Shown in pieces: positions 9,440 through 18,093 of a DNA stretch of 64,000 bases. Every line of letters begins with the position of its first letter. Within the stretch, counting starts at the first letter, position 1. The notes beneath the pieces were generated by a model. It did no database searches and was not told the origin of the DNA. It was given only the letters and a program-made list of their open reading frames with translations. Source of the stretch: Candidatus Babelota bacterium (GTDB lineage: Bacteria; Babelota; Babeliae; Babelales; Vermiphilaceae); NCBI GenBank assembly GCA_026388985.1, contig JAPLIS010000002.1, positions 95,663 to 159,662 on the forward strand, in the 5' to 3' direction. The position numbers were made by a program, and so were the translations under genes.

Positions 9440-10360
9440 TTGATTTTTTTAGTTCTTCTTTTATATATGCTTTTTGCTACTACTTTTACTGTTGCTAAAG
9501 CATGTGTTTTGTATATGGATCCTCTTTTTTTTATAGGCATACGCATGTCTATTGCAGGGATAGCCTTTCTTGGCTACCAATATATACACAATAAACATCA
9601 AAAATGGCCCAAAAAAGAGGATGCGTATCTTTTTGTACAGCTGATCTTATTTCATGTATTTTTTGCTTATATTCTTGAATTTTGGGCATTACAGTATGTA
9701 ACTTCATATAAAACAGCATTAATTTTTAATGCTTCACCTTTTATTACTGCTTTATTGGCCTATACTCTTTTTAAAGAAAAAGTAACAATAAGGCAATGGA
9801 TTGGTCTATCTATAGGGTTTATTGGTTTTTTACCAATACTGATACCTTCCATTGCGCAAGAAAGAGCGATCGGATCTATAGGTTTTTTTTCTTATCCTGA
9901 GCTTGCTCTCATAATGGCAGTAACATCATCTTGTTATGGGTGGATGATATTCAAACAACTAGTAGTCTATCGTGACTATTCTCCTATTGCGGTTAATGGA
10001 GTTGGTATGACTGTGGGTGGTGTTCTTGCCTTAATGGTATGGGCATTAAGTGTTGGTGGCATGCCCTTAAATCCAGCATTCCCTTGGCACATTGCTTTAT
10101 CAAAATCAGTTATGTATATGGGTATATTAATTATTATAGCAAATACCATCTGTTATAATTTATACGGTTTTTTGTTAAAAAAGTACTCTACTACCTTTTT
10201 ATCTTTCGCTGGGTGCATAACACCGCTTTTTTCTGCGTTATTTGGCTCATTATTTTTAAAAGAACCTCTCACGTGGCACTTTGTATGTGCCATTTTTATT
10301 ATATGCAGCGGTCTTTTTATTTTTTATCAAGATGAGCTTTTATCTAAAAAACAGTTTTAA
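9440..10360 (+). CDS. DMT-superfamily (EamA) transporter
   Basis: A 306-residue polytopic membrane protein with about ten hydrophobic segments in two halves, each resembling an EamA domain ('ALQYVTSYKTALIFNASPFITALLAYTLFKE' in the first half, 'TPLFSALFGSLFLKEPLTWHF' in the second). The two 'FKE/LKEP' signatures are characteristic of drug/metabolite transporters. It uses a TTG start at 9440 preceded by 'taaggtaa'; no better ATG is nearby. Host-dependent bacteria use such carriers to import host metabolites such as S-adenosylmethionine, but the substrate here is unknown. Confidence 0.82.
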   Translation: MIFLVLLLYMLFATTFTVAKACVLYMDPLFFIGIRMSIAGIAFLGYQYIHNKHQKWPKKEDAYLFVQLILFHVFFAYILEFWALQYVTSYKTALIFNASPFITALLAYTLFKEKVTIRQWIGLSIGFIGFLPILIPSIAQERAIGSIGFFSYPELALIMAVTSSCYGWMIFKQLVVYRDYSPIAVNGVGMTVGGVLALMVWALSVGGMPLNPAFPWHIALSKSVMYMGILIIIANTICYNLYGFLLKKYSTTFLSFAGCITPLFSALFGSLFLKEPLTWHFVCAIFIICSGLFIFYQDELLSKKQF

Positions 10361-11039
10361 TGGTTCTAGGCTCACGTGCGTTCGCATGTTCTAATGAACA
10401 GCTTTTTCAAAGGTAGATGGTGCCACTTACGCTTACCGCGCAAGCGGTTGAACGAGGCTGCCACCTGGGGGTGTCAGACACCTCACCACGAACGGGATTA
10501 ATAGTAATTTTTTCTAATAAAAAGTACTTCTCTAAATGGCAAATAACATGAAAAAGATGGATCCCCGTTTTCGTGTCGGATGACGTGGGAGAAATCCTTT
10601 TTCATGAATCGACATTGTTTTTAGTCCTCAAGATCACCGCGAACTGGGGGAACAACAGTTGCACGAAGCAGCTACTAGGTACAAATTATGGCTCTCTCCA
10701 GTATCATTCTAGGTTAGAAAAATAGACTCTCTCCTACGTCATCCGACACGAAGGCGGGGATCCATTTTAATATTACATAAATACTGATTTTAAAAGGCTT
10801 ATTTGAAGAAACAAAGATCATTAATCCAGACTTTCCCGTTTTCGTGTCGGACGACGCGTGAGAGGGCGATAGTTACGTGGCAAAGCTTCTCGGTTTTCTT
10901 TGAAGAAACAAAGATTATTAATCCTGGTTTCCCGCCTACGCGGGAATGACGTGGGAGAGAGTATAGTTCTTGCTAATCACGCGAATGACGGATGGAAAGG
11001 CACTAATTATGTTACATGGACATGCGCTTGCCTGAAAAA
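10361..11039. repeat. Intergenic dispersed repeats
   Basis: A 680-bp spacer with no credible gene. Bases 10411-10560 recur in inverted orientation at about 56386-56530. Bases 10756-10827 (from 'ggggatccat' to 'attaatcc') belong to a family with copies at 56069-56143 (inverted), 61264-61338 and 61636-61710. Short palindromes of the 'cccgcctacgcggg' type next to 'aatgacgtgggagaga' flank the copies. The elements resemble non-coding palindromic dispersed repeats of other bacterial genomes. No transposase or target-site duplication is seen. Confidence 0.75.
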
Positions 11040-11099
11040 CACCCTCGCAATACCTCTATTTAAAAGGGCCGCTCTATAATAAGCTTGTGTAAACCGGGC

Positions 11100-11139
11100 A
11101 AAAAAAAATTAGACTTAACCAGAACGGCTAAATCTAATC
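11100..11139 (-). terminator. Terminator of the histone-like gene
   Basis: Read on the minus strand, the arms 'attagattta' and 'taagtctaat' form a hairpin (one G.U pair), followed by a run of nine T (complement of 11100-11108). It lies 24 bp past the stop at 11163. Confidence 0.7.
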
Positions 11140-11162
11140 TTTTTAAGATAAGTGTTTTTAGG

Positions 11163-11606
11163 TTAACTTTTTTTAGCCACCCGTCTTTTTGCCACACGGC
11201 GAGCACCTGTACTACGCGCTGTAGTACGTTTTGGCGATGCACGTTTAACGGTACGTTTTTTTGGAGCAGCTTTACGAGCAGCCGTTTTACGTTTAGGAGC
11301 TGCTTTTTTAGCTGCAGGAGCTGCGTGAGCAGTATGTCCTGCCGCTTTTACAGCCACACGTTTTCTAGGAGCTGCTTTTTTAGCAGCAACTTTACGTCTA
11401 GGAGCTGCTTTTTTAGCAGCTGGTGCTGCCGTTAAAGCAGTATGTCCCGCCGCTTTGACAGCCACACGTTTTCTAGGAGCAGCTTTTTTAGCTGCAACTT
11501 TACGTTTAGGAGCTGTTTTTTTAGCGACAACCTTTTTTGTCGCTGTTTTTGTCGCTGTTTTTTTAGCGACTGGTCTACGAGTTGTAGCCTTCTTCTTTGT
11601 AACCAT
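11163..11606 (-). CDS. Histone H1-like Lys/Ala/Arg-rich DNA-binding protein
   Basis: A 147-residue protein made almost entirely of K, R, A, P and T in 'KKAAP/KRKVAAKKAAPRKR' units. Two near-identical internal blocks contain 'VAVKAAGHTA'. The composition resembles the C-terminal tail of eukaryotic histone H1, chlamydial HctB and the AlgP family. Such proteins condense the nucleoid, in Chlamydia during the transition to the dispersal form. A minus-strand ATG at 11606 has 'aaggagaaa' upstream. The gene stands alone with its own terminator. A developmental role in a host-associated life cycle is plausible but inferred. Homology cannot be assigned from low-complexity sequence alone. Confidence 0.8.
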   Translation of the reverse strand: MVTKKKATTRRPVAKKTATKTATKKVVAKKTAPKRKVAAKKAAPRKRVAVKAAGHTALTAAPAAKKAAPRRKVAAKKAAPRKRVAVKAAGHTAHAAPAAKKAAPKRKTAARKAAPKKRTVKRASPKRTTARSTGARRVAKRRVAKKS

Positions 11607-11740
11607 GGATTTCTCCTTTTTTGGGTTTAAAAAACCATATATTCTATTTCCTTTTTTCCTTGTTATTACTACTCAATTCTAATACTACACGAAACGAAAC
11701 ACAAAAATCAATACTTTTTGAATTTTTTTTATTTTTAACA

Positions 11741-11794
11741 ATTTCGATCTACTTGCGATAGTACAAAAAACTGTTGTCGCGAGTAGATCGAAAT
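11741..11794. other. Long inverted repeat in divergent intergenic region
   Basis: The 13-bp perfect arms 'atttcgatctact' (11741-11753) and its complement (11782-11794) extend inward with G.U-compatible pairing to roughly 20 bp, leaving a small loop. It lies between the divergent histone-like and glycosyltransferase genes. No T-run follows on either strand, so a terminator is unlikely; a protein-binding or RNA structure is possible. Confidence 0.5.
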
Positions 11795-11939
11795 AACCTT
11801 TGCAATAGAACAAAAAACCTATTAAATAGTAGCTAATGCGACTCTATGTACAAAAATATCTGTTATTTAGTAAAAATATGTTATGTAGTAAAAAGTACTA
11901 AAAACATGTTGTTAAGTTGTATAAAAAGGGAGTTTGAAA

Positions 11940-12785
11940 ATGCGTACATTTATTGGTTATTATCTGCTGTTATTGAATATTTTGTGCTGTACCCCATCTT
12001 TAATAGCTTATGAGCATGACCTTGCGGTCTGTGCAATATTTCAGAATGAAGCTCGTTTTTTAAAAGAATGGATTGAATTTTATAAGTTAATTGGTGTGCA
12101 AAAGTTTTATTTATATGATCATAAAAGTACTGATAATTATAAAGAAGTGCTCGATCCCTATATTAAAAGTGGCGAATCTGCTTATAATGATTGTTTAAAA
12201 AAAGTGCGTGGTAAGGTAAAATGGTTAGCAGTTTTGGATATAGATGAATTTTTATTTCCAACACAGCATGATAACTTACTCATGGCTTTAAAAAATTATG
12301 AATCTTATGCTGGAGTATGTGTTAGTTGGCTGCAGTTTGGCACTTCTAATGTTGATAAGGTGCCTGATAATAAGCTGATGATTGAATCTTTAACTATGCG
12401 TGCAACTTCTATAGATTATAGGGTAAAAAGTATTGTTCAACCTGATAGAATAATAAAACTCGGCAATCATAAACCGCTTAAAATAGTTGAAGGGTATAGT
12501 ATGGTATATGTTGATAAAACACCACTCAATATAGATTTAGAAAATCATTACAGTTTAGAAGATTATTTTATAAAATCAATAAGTATTTTCAGAATAAATC
12601 ATTATTGGACAAGGGATAAAGAATTTTTATATAACGTTAAAATTCCTCGTATAGAAAAAAATTATTTTTGGATTAAAAAAGAAAAAAAAGCATGGGTTTT
12701 AAAAATGGCCGTATTTATGAATGCTCAGCGGGATTTAGCTATCCAAAGATTTGTTAAGCCATTAAAACAGGCTATGGCAATCTAA
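11940..12785 (+). CDS. Secreted GT92-like glycosyltransferase, copy 1, internally deleted
   Basis: A protein of 281 residues with a signal peptide (about 1-22), then 'LAVCAIFQNEARFLKEWIEFYKLIGVQKFYLYDHKSTDNY', the start of a glycosyltransferase family 92 (Glyco_tranf_92/DUF23-type) domain. The acidic metal-binding motif is present as 'LAVLDIDEFLFP'. Between 'YIKSGE' and 'SAYNDCLKK' the segment normally found between these blocks (about 20 residues by my recollection of the family) is missing. The ATG at 11940 with 'aagggag' upstream is preferred to the TTG at 11934. It is a tandem paralogue of the next gene and nearly identical over the first third. Activity is uncertain because of the deletion. 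Confidence 0.75.
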   Translation: MRTFIGYYLLLLNILCCTPSLIAYEHDLAVCAIFQNEARFLKEWIEFYKLIGVQKFYLYDHKSTDNYKEVLDPYIKSGESAYNDCLKKVRGKVKWLAVLDIDEFLFPTQHDNLLMALKNYESYAGVCVSWLQFGTSNVDKVPDNKLMIESLTMRATSIDYRVKSIVQPDRIIKLGNHKPLKIVEGYSMVYVDKTPLNIDLENHYSLEDYFIKSISIFRINHYWTRDKEFLYNVKIPRIEKNYFWIKKEKKAWVLKMAVFMNAQRDLAIQRFVKPLKQAMAI

Positions 12786-12815
12786 ATAATAATTAATAAA
12801 AAAAGGATTAAAAGT

Positions 12816-13613
12816 ATGGCTTACGCATTCACCCGTCATTATATGCTATTACTGGTAACTCTTTTTGTTACCTCGTCTTTAATAGCCTATGAGCATGACC
12901 TTGCAGTTTGTGCGATATTTCAGAATGAAGCTCGTTTTTTAAAAGAATGGATTGAATTTTATAAGTTAATTGGTGTGCAAAAGTTTTATTTATATGATCA
13001 TAAAAGTACTGATAATTATAAAGAAGTGCTCGATCCCTATATTAAAAGTGGCGAAGTAAAAGGCCAGGTACAATGGTTAGCAATTTTGGATATAGACGAA
13101 TTTTTATTTCCGGTGCAGCATGATAGCTTACTCATAGCTTTAAAGGATTATGAATCTTATGCTGGAGTGTGTGTGCGCTGGGTTATGTTTGGTACTTCTG
13201 GTGTTGATATAATACCAGCCGATAAGCTTATGATAGAATCTCTTACTATGAGACATCCAAAAATAGATAAACAGATAAAAAGTATTGTGCAGCCAGATAA
13301 AATAATAGCACTTTATACTCATACGCCTGAACACGTTGTACCGGGTTTTGATATGGTGTATGAAGATAAAACACTGTTGCTATCAACGGATAATATACCA
13401 TCAATAAATATTTTCAGAATCAATCATTATTGGTCAAGAGACAAGAAATTTTTGCATGAAGTTAAAATTCCTCGTATAGAAAAAAATTATTTTTGGATTA
13501 AAGAAGAAAAAAAAGCATGGGTGTTGCAGATGACAGAATGGATGAATGACCAGCAGGATCTAGCAATTCAAAGATTTGTGGGGCAACTCAAAAAGGCTAT
13601 GGGCTTTAAATAA
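12816..13613 (+). CDS. Secreted GT92-like glycosyltransferase, copy 2, more deeply deleted
   Basis: A 265-residue paralogue of the preceding gene, 30 bp downstream, with 'aaaaaaggatt' before its ATG. The signal peptide (LLLVTLFVTSSLIA) is followed by the same 'YEHDLAVCAIFQNEARFLKEW' core and the 'ILDIDEFLFP' acidic motif. Here 'YIKSGE' joins directly to 'VKGQVQWLAILDIDEF', so the 'SAYNDCLKK' helix kept in copy 1 is also absent. The C-terminal 'NHYWSRDKKFLHEVKIPRIEKNYFWI' matches copy 1 closely. The two genes share the left deletion point but have different right points. Confidence 0.72.
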   Translation: MAYAFTRHYMLLLVTLFVTSSLIAYEHDLAVCAIFQNEARFLKEWIEFYKLIGVQKFYLYDHKSTDNYKEVLDPYIKSGEVKGQVQWLAILDIDEFLFPVQHDSLLIALKDYESYAGVCVRWVMFGTSGVDIIPADKLMIESLTMRHPKIDKQIKSIVQPDKIIALYTHTPEHVVPGFDMVYEDKTLLLSTDNIPSINIFRINHYWSRDKKFLHEVKIPRIEKNYFWIKEEKKAWVLQMTEWMNDQQDLAIQRFVGQLKKAMGFK

Positions 13614-13816
13614 TATCGATAGTTAATCGATAGTTAGAATAGTATCAAGTATATCGAGTATATCTTAGTATCGAGTATATTTTAGTAATGTGTCGGGTGA
13701 TTCTTGTATATATAGGGTGTATATTTTGAGATTTCAAGAGATATGCAGTATACTTTGGAAGCTCTTTAGTTTTAGATACTTTTTTACAAGAAAACGAATA
13801 ATCAGGAACAATAATT

Positions 13817-15238
13817 ATGCAAAAACTACCAGATATATCACATGATTTTGCCGCATGGTACCAAGAAGTCATTTATCAAGCAGAACTGGTAGATAGTTCT
13901 CCTGTTCGGGGGACAATGGTTATTCGTCCCTATGGATATGCAATTTGGGAGCATATTAAAGATACATTAGATGAAAAAATAAAAAAAACAGGGCATGAAA
14001 ATGCTTCATTCCCTTTATTTATTCCCGAATCATTTTTAAAAAAAGAAGCAAAGCACGTTGAAGGTTTTGCACCTGAATTAGCAATAGTTACTCACGCTGG
14101 AGGCAAAGAACTAGAAGAGCCATTAGTGGTGAGACCAACATCAGAAACCATGATACATTATATGTTTGCACGTTGGATTAAATCGTGGCGTGACTTGCCA
14201 TTAAAAATAAATCAATGGGCAAATGTGGTTCGGTGGGAATTACGGCCACGTGCATTTTTAAGAACCACTGAATTTTTTTGGCAAGAAGGTCATACAGCAC
14301 ATGAAACAGTAGAACAAGCACGGGAAGAAGTTTTATTAATGCTTGGTGAATATGTTGATTTAGCCCAAACGTATCTGGCAATTCCGGTTATCACCGGACA
14401 AAAAACAGAAAGTGAACGTTTTCCAGGCGCCATAGAAACACATACGTTTGAAGCACTGATGCAAGATGGTAAAGCTTTGCAAATGGGTACTTCTCATCTT
14501 CTTTCTCAAAGTTTTGCGCATGCATTTGAGATGCAATTTCAAAATCGTGAAGGTCAGTTGGCATACCCTTATTTGACAAGCTGGGGAGCTACTACACGTC
14601 TTATTGGTGCGGTAGTTATGGTGCATGGTGATCAAAAAGGATTAGTAATCCCACCACGTATAGCTCCAATTCAAGTAGTTATTGTACTTATTTTATTTAA
14701 AAATAAAGATAATTCAGCAGTTATACAGGCAGGGGCAGCATTAGAGCGTAGCCTGCAAGATCATGGTGTTCGTGTACGCTTAGATGATGATATGCAAAAA
14801 TCAGTGGGCGCTCGATTGTACTATTGGGAAGTGCGTGGTGTGCCAATCCGTATAGAAATAGGGCCTCGTGATTTAGAAAAAAATCAGGCATCTGTTACCG
14901 ATCGTATTGGTTTAAAATCAGAATCAGTATCTCTTGATCAGTTGCCACTGTATGTGGTTGCTCATTTAGCGCTTATACAAGCAACCTTATTTAACAGAGC
15001 TCATGAACGCATGATGAGTTCATGGCATAAAGCTGCAAAATTAGCGGTATTTGGGCCTATTTTAGAAAAAGAAAATGGTATCTATCAAACGGGGTGGTGT
15101 GGGTCGGCTGATTGTGAACGTATGCTTAAACAGTACAAAGCATTTACTCGCTGTTTACGAGAAGAAAAAACATTTGATACCTGCTTTAATTGTGATAATG
15201 ACAGTCTACAAGATGTATTAGTGGCCAAAGCGTACTAA
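13817..15238 (+). CDS. proS: Prolyl-tRNA synthetase (archaeal/eukaryotic-type, type 3)
   Basis: A 473-residue class II synthetase that charges tRNA-Pro. Motif 2 is seen in 'VVRWELRPRAFLRTTEFFWQEGHTAH', preceded by 'EPLVVRPTSETMIHYMFARWIKSWRDLP'. The anticodon-binding domain begins near 'IAPIQVVIVLI', and a C-terminal extension carries Cys pairs ('GWCGSADCERM', 'FDTCFNCDND'), as in the short, eukaryote/archaeon-like ProRS that lacks the bacterial editing insertion. Start ATG has 'caggaac' upstream. The 203-bp AT-rich spacer before it has direct repeats around 'atcgagtatat' and no other gene. Confidence 0.95.
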   Translation: MQKLPDISHDFAAWYQEVIYQAELVDSSPVRGTMVIRPYGYAIWEHIKDTLDEKIKKTGHENASFPLFIPESFLKKEAKHVEGFAPELAIVTHAGGKELEEPLVVRPTSETMIHYMFARWIKSWRDLPLKINQWANVVRWELRPRAFLRTTEFFWQEGHTAHETVEQAREEVLLMLGEYVDLAQTYLAIPVITGQKTESERFPGAIETHTFEALMQDGKALQMGTSHLLSQSFAHAFEMQFQNREGQLAYPYLTSWGATTRLIGAVVMVHGDQKGLVIPPRIAPIQVVIVLILFKNKDNSAVIQAGAALERSLQDHGVRVRLDDDMQKSVGARLYYWEVRGVPIRIEIGPRDLEKNQASVTDRIGLKSESVSLDQLPLYVVAHLALIQATLFNRAHERMMSSWHKAAKLAVFGPILEKENGIYQTGWCGSADCERMLKQYKAFTRCLREEKTFDTCFNCDNDSLQDVLVAKAY

Positions 15239-15241
15239 TAC

Positions 15242-15356
15242 AAAATAGTTCTGCTCTTTTTTTTGAGCGTAATTTGTCATATATTGCCCCTAATCTAGGT
15301 GCGTTTCGGTCGGTTCTATCTCTTTAGCAGGCCCGATTATGGTTGCGAACTATTTT
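15242..15356 (+). ncRNA. Possible structured RNA downstream of proS
   Basis: Ten perfect complementary bases close the segment (15242-15251 'aaaatagttc' with 15347-15356 'gaactatttt'). An inner hairpin 'gctc'-T8-'gagc' occurs at 15253-15268. The interior (15285-15345) is richer in G and C than the surroundings, and T-rich sequence follows. It may be a stable RNA or simply the proS 3' UTR. I could not match it to SRP RNA, 6S RNA, tmRNA, RNase P or a T-box. Confidence 0.3.
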
Positions 15357-15480
15357 TATTTTTATTTATTTTTTTTTCTTCTGACTGCTATAGTAACTGA
15401 TAGTGCTCATTAATTAAAATAAAATAAAAAAAGACTAAACTCTCTTTTAGCATAGCGTATAACCTTAAAGGGCCCATACT

Positions 15481-16389
15481 ATGAATACACAGCACGTTTT
15501 TACTCAGTTTCAAGCGTATCTTTTAACTGAAAAGCGAGTTGCCCATAATACGTTTGAAGCATATAGAAGGGATATAGGTCAGTTTATTGATTTTCTTACC
15601 CGTGAAAATGGCTCTCTTGATGATTCTACCGGTTCTCATATAAAATTATTTTTAGCCTATTTGCATGAGCTTAAACTTTCAGCCAGTACCGTGGTGCGTA
15701 AAATATCAGCCTTACGTGTATTTTTTGTGTATTTAGCTGAACGTTTTGATGTTAAAAATGTAGCTATAGCAATTTTATTTCCCAAGGTTGAAAAAAAATT
15801 ACCCCACTATCTTTCTGAACAAGAAATTAAAGCATTATTTCAGGTGGTAGATACTGATGCATCATTACATGCGGTGCGCAATAGAGCAATGCTTTATTTG
15901 TTATATGCTACGGGGATGCGTATAAGCGAGCTTATTAAGTTGTCAGTGTCCGATATCCACTATGATACAGCCTTTGTTGCTGTACAAGGAAAAGGTGGTA
16001 AGCAACGGCACATTCCTATACCTGAATCAGTGGTTCAGATTGTACAGGAATATACCCAACATGAACATCGGGTAATACAACCCAAACAAACAAAAAATAG
16101 AACTCATTATCTTTTTACTATTCAATATGCGCATAAAGTTACTCATATGTCGCGACAATCTTTTTGGACTATTTTAAAAGCACTATGGAAAAAAACAGGA
16201 AGCAAAAAAACCATATCTCCTCATAAGTTACGTCACTCTTTTGCTACACATATGCTTAAAAATGGGGCAGATTTACGCTCTTTGCAGTTATTACTTGGCC
16301 ATGAAAATCTGTCTACTGTTCAAATTTATACTCATGTTGAAATTAGCTATTTACGTAAAGTGTATGATAAAAAGCATTCACGGTCATAA
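15481..16389 (+). CDS. xerD: Xer-family tyrosine recombinase
   Basis: A 302-residue site-specific recombinase of the XerC/XerD group, which resolves chromosome dimers at dif. The N-terminal SAM-like domain spans about 1-90 ('FEAYRRDIGQFIDFL'). Catalytic residues are visible: Arg147 ('ATGMRISEL'), Lys171 ('GKGGKQR'), His248 and Arg251 ('SPHKLRHSFATHML'), His274 ('LLGHENLSTVQIY') and Tyr283 ('IYTHV'). The symbol is given as xerD because of the overall resemblance; XerC versus XerD cannot be settled by eye. It stands alone with a strong terminator. No dif-like site was recognised in the window. Confidence 0.88.
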   Translation: MNTQHVFTQFQAYLLTEKRVAHNTFEAYRRDIGQFIDFLTRENGSLDDSTGSHIKLFLAYLHELKLSASTVVRKISALRVFFVYLAERFDVKNVAIAILFPKVEKKLPHYLSEQEIKALFQVVDTDASLHAVRNRAMLYLLYATGMRISELIKLSVSDIHYDTAFVAVQGKGGKQRHIPIPESVVQIVQEYTQHEHRVIQPKQTKNRTHYLFTIQYAHKVTHMSRQSFWTILKALWKKTGSKKTISPHKLRHSFATHMLKNGADLRSLQLLLGHENLSTVQIYTHVEISYLRKVYDKKHSRS

Positions 16390-16440
16390 AAAGCAAGCAG
16401 GAACATATATATTAATATATATGTTCCTGCTTGCTTTTTT
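16388..16440 (+). terminator. Strong terminator after xerD
   Basis: An inverted repeat of about 22 bp ('aaagcaagcaggaaca' with its complement, loop near 16412) ends in a T-run at 16435-16440. It overlaps the xerD stop, and because its left arm begins with A-rich sequence it may also act on the opposite strand. Confidence 0.85.
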
Positions 16441-16508
16441 ATCAGCTCACTGTTACGTATGTTTTTTGTTAACATAAACCAAACTGTTCGAATAAAGCAT
16501 CAGAGCTT

Positions 16509-18038
16509 TTACTTGCCAAAACGGGGATCTAAAGTACCATTGCTTGAAAAGCGAGCAACCGGCAAAGGAGCTTGTTTTTCAACTATGCCATTATAACACG
16601 CTAATGCAAAATGCTGATTAGTATTGCCGCCAACAATAATTTTTTTGCTTATTGGTTCTATAGCTACACTAGAAGCCCCTGCACCATTATTGCCAAATGC
16701 GGTAACAACTAATCCATTATTTCCAAATTCGTTATTTAAGCTGCCATCTGGATTAAACACTGCTAATGCAAAACATTCTTGAGAAGTGCCGGTTGGTGTA
16801 GTCAACCCTGCTACAATAATAAAGCCATTAGCATCTATTGCAACAGCGGTAGCTTCACTGATAGCGCTATTAAAAGGAGCCACCTGTAAGCCTCCGCTGC
16901 CAAAAGTAGTATCCAATGTCCCATTAGGATTGTAGCGTGCTAGCACAAATGCTTGCCCTGTGCCTGTTACATTGGTGGCGGTTGTTCCTACTGCCACTAT
17001 TTTACCATCTTTTTGTAAAGCAACTGCATTAGATCTCGCACCTCTATTAACTAAACCAAGTGGGGTAAAATCGGTTACAATGCCCCCATTTGGGCCAGTA
17101 GGCCACGTAGTATCAAAAACTCCATTTGCACTGTAACGAGCTAGTACGAATCTTTCTCCAGATTGGCCAGAAACAATTATGGCTCCATTTTCTTGCAATG
17201 CAATACCTTTAATTGTATTCTTGTTAGGCAAAGGAAAGCCTCCGGATGAAAAGCCTGGATTGGTGGCATTAGGTCCACCAAAAGAACTATCCAGTTGGCC
17301 ACTATTTGTAAATTTTACCAGTTGAAAGTTACCATTGTCCGTGAACACACCACCTGCTAATAGTATTCTATTTTGAGTGTCAATAGCTAGTGCCAAAGAG
17401 AGAATGTCAATAGTAGGTAGAGAGGCATAAGCGGTTCCTGTTGGCGGGTTAAAACTGGTATCAAGAGTAGTGGGATTTATATAACGTCTTGCCATAAAGC
17501 GTAGTTGTCGGCCCAGATTAACATTTATTCCAACATTTCCCCCAATCACAATTCTATTTTCTGAATCTATTGCTATGGCTGTACCAAAGGCAGGAGGGGT
17601 GGTAGATGAAAAGTCAACTTTAGCTATTTGGTTGCCATCCCTATTATAAGTTGTTAGTAAGAGCATAGCATTTAGGGGAGTGCGATCAGTAGAAGCGCCG
17701 GTAGTAACTATTTCATAGTCGCCAGCAGTTGTTTGGCGGATAGCGATACCAGTAAGAACACCCTCAAAATTAGTACTTATTACTCTTCCCTCAGTACCAA
17801 ATGTTCTATCTAGTTGCCCCGGATCAGTAGCGTTAAAACCGTTTTGGTTATCCTGTTTATTTTTTGGTTTACGATATCCTATTTTTTGATAAGTTTCCTG
17901 TTCTGTTACCAATTGGTTGTATACGTTTTTTGTTACCAATTGGTCGTCTATCTGTATATCTACAGAATCTAGGCATTTGTTTTTATTCATAAACAGTAGC
18001 ACAGATAAGAGTAACAATAAATGTTTTTTTTCTAGCAT
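16509..18038 (-). CDS. Exported delta-60 repeat protein 1
   Basis: Reading from the ATG at 18038 (preceded by 'aaggc') gives 509 residues; the frame stays open to 18125, but that would overlap the upstream gene. A signal peptide (KKHLLLLLSVLLFMNKNKC) precedes tandem 'delta-60' repeats (TIGR02608-type), each a 'LDxTFG..G.V' strand, then 'AVALQKDGKIVAVG' and 'FVLARYNPNG'. Such repeats are expected to fold as a beta-propeller. It is the last gene transcribed of a seven-paralogue tandem array. Whole blocks near 'VTDFTPLGLVNRGAR' are nearly identical to the next two paralogues, suggesting recombination between copies. Molecular function is unknown; an extracellular or periplasmic location is inferred. 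Confidence 0.85.
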   Translation of the reverse strand: MLEKKHLLLLLSVLLFMNKNKCLDSVDIQIDDQLVTKNVYNQLVTEQETYQKIGYRKPKNKQDNQNGFNATDPGQLDRTFGTEGRVISTNFEGVLTGIAIRQTTAGDYEIVTTGASTDRTPLNAMLLLTTYNRDGNQIAKVDFSSTTPPAFGTAIAIDSENRIVIGGNVGINVNLGRQLRFMARRYINPTTLDTSFNPPTGTAYASLPTIDILSLALAIDTQNRILLAGGVFTDNGNFQLVKFTNSGQLDSSFGGPNATNPGFSSGGFPLPNKNTIKGIALQENGAIIVSGQSGERFVLARYSANGVFDTTWPTGPNGGIVTDFTPLGLVNRGARSNAVALQKDGKIVAVGTTATNVTGTGQAFVLARYNPNGTLDTTFGSGGLQVAPFNSAISEATAVAIDANGFIIVAGLTTPTGTSQECFALAVFNPDGSLNNEFGNNGLVVTAFGNNGAGASSVAIEPISKKIIVGGNTNQHFALACYNGIVEKQAPLPVARFSSNGTLDPRFGK

Positions 18039-18093
18039 TTTTTGCCTTATATTTTTTTTTATTTGGTATGTCATGAGAAAAGAATCCCCATTT

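Noticed and set aside
11085..11630. Cys/Phe/Ser-rich ORFs on the + strand opposite the histone-like gene
   Set aside because: They are antisense shadows of the Lys/Ala codon repeats, with no ribosome-binding site.
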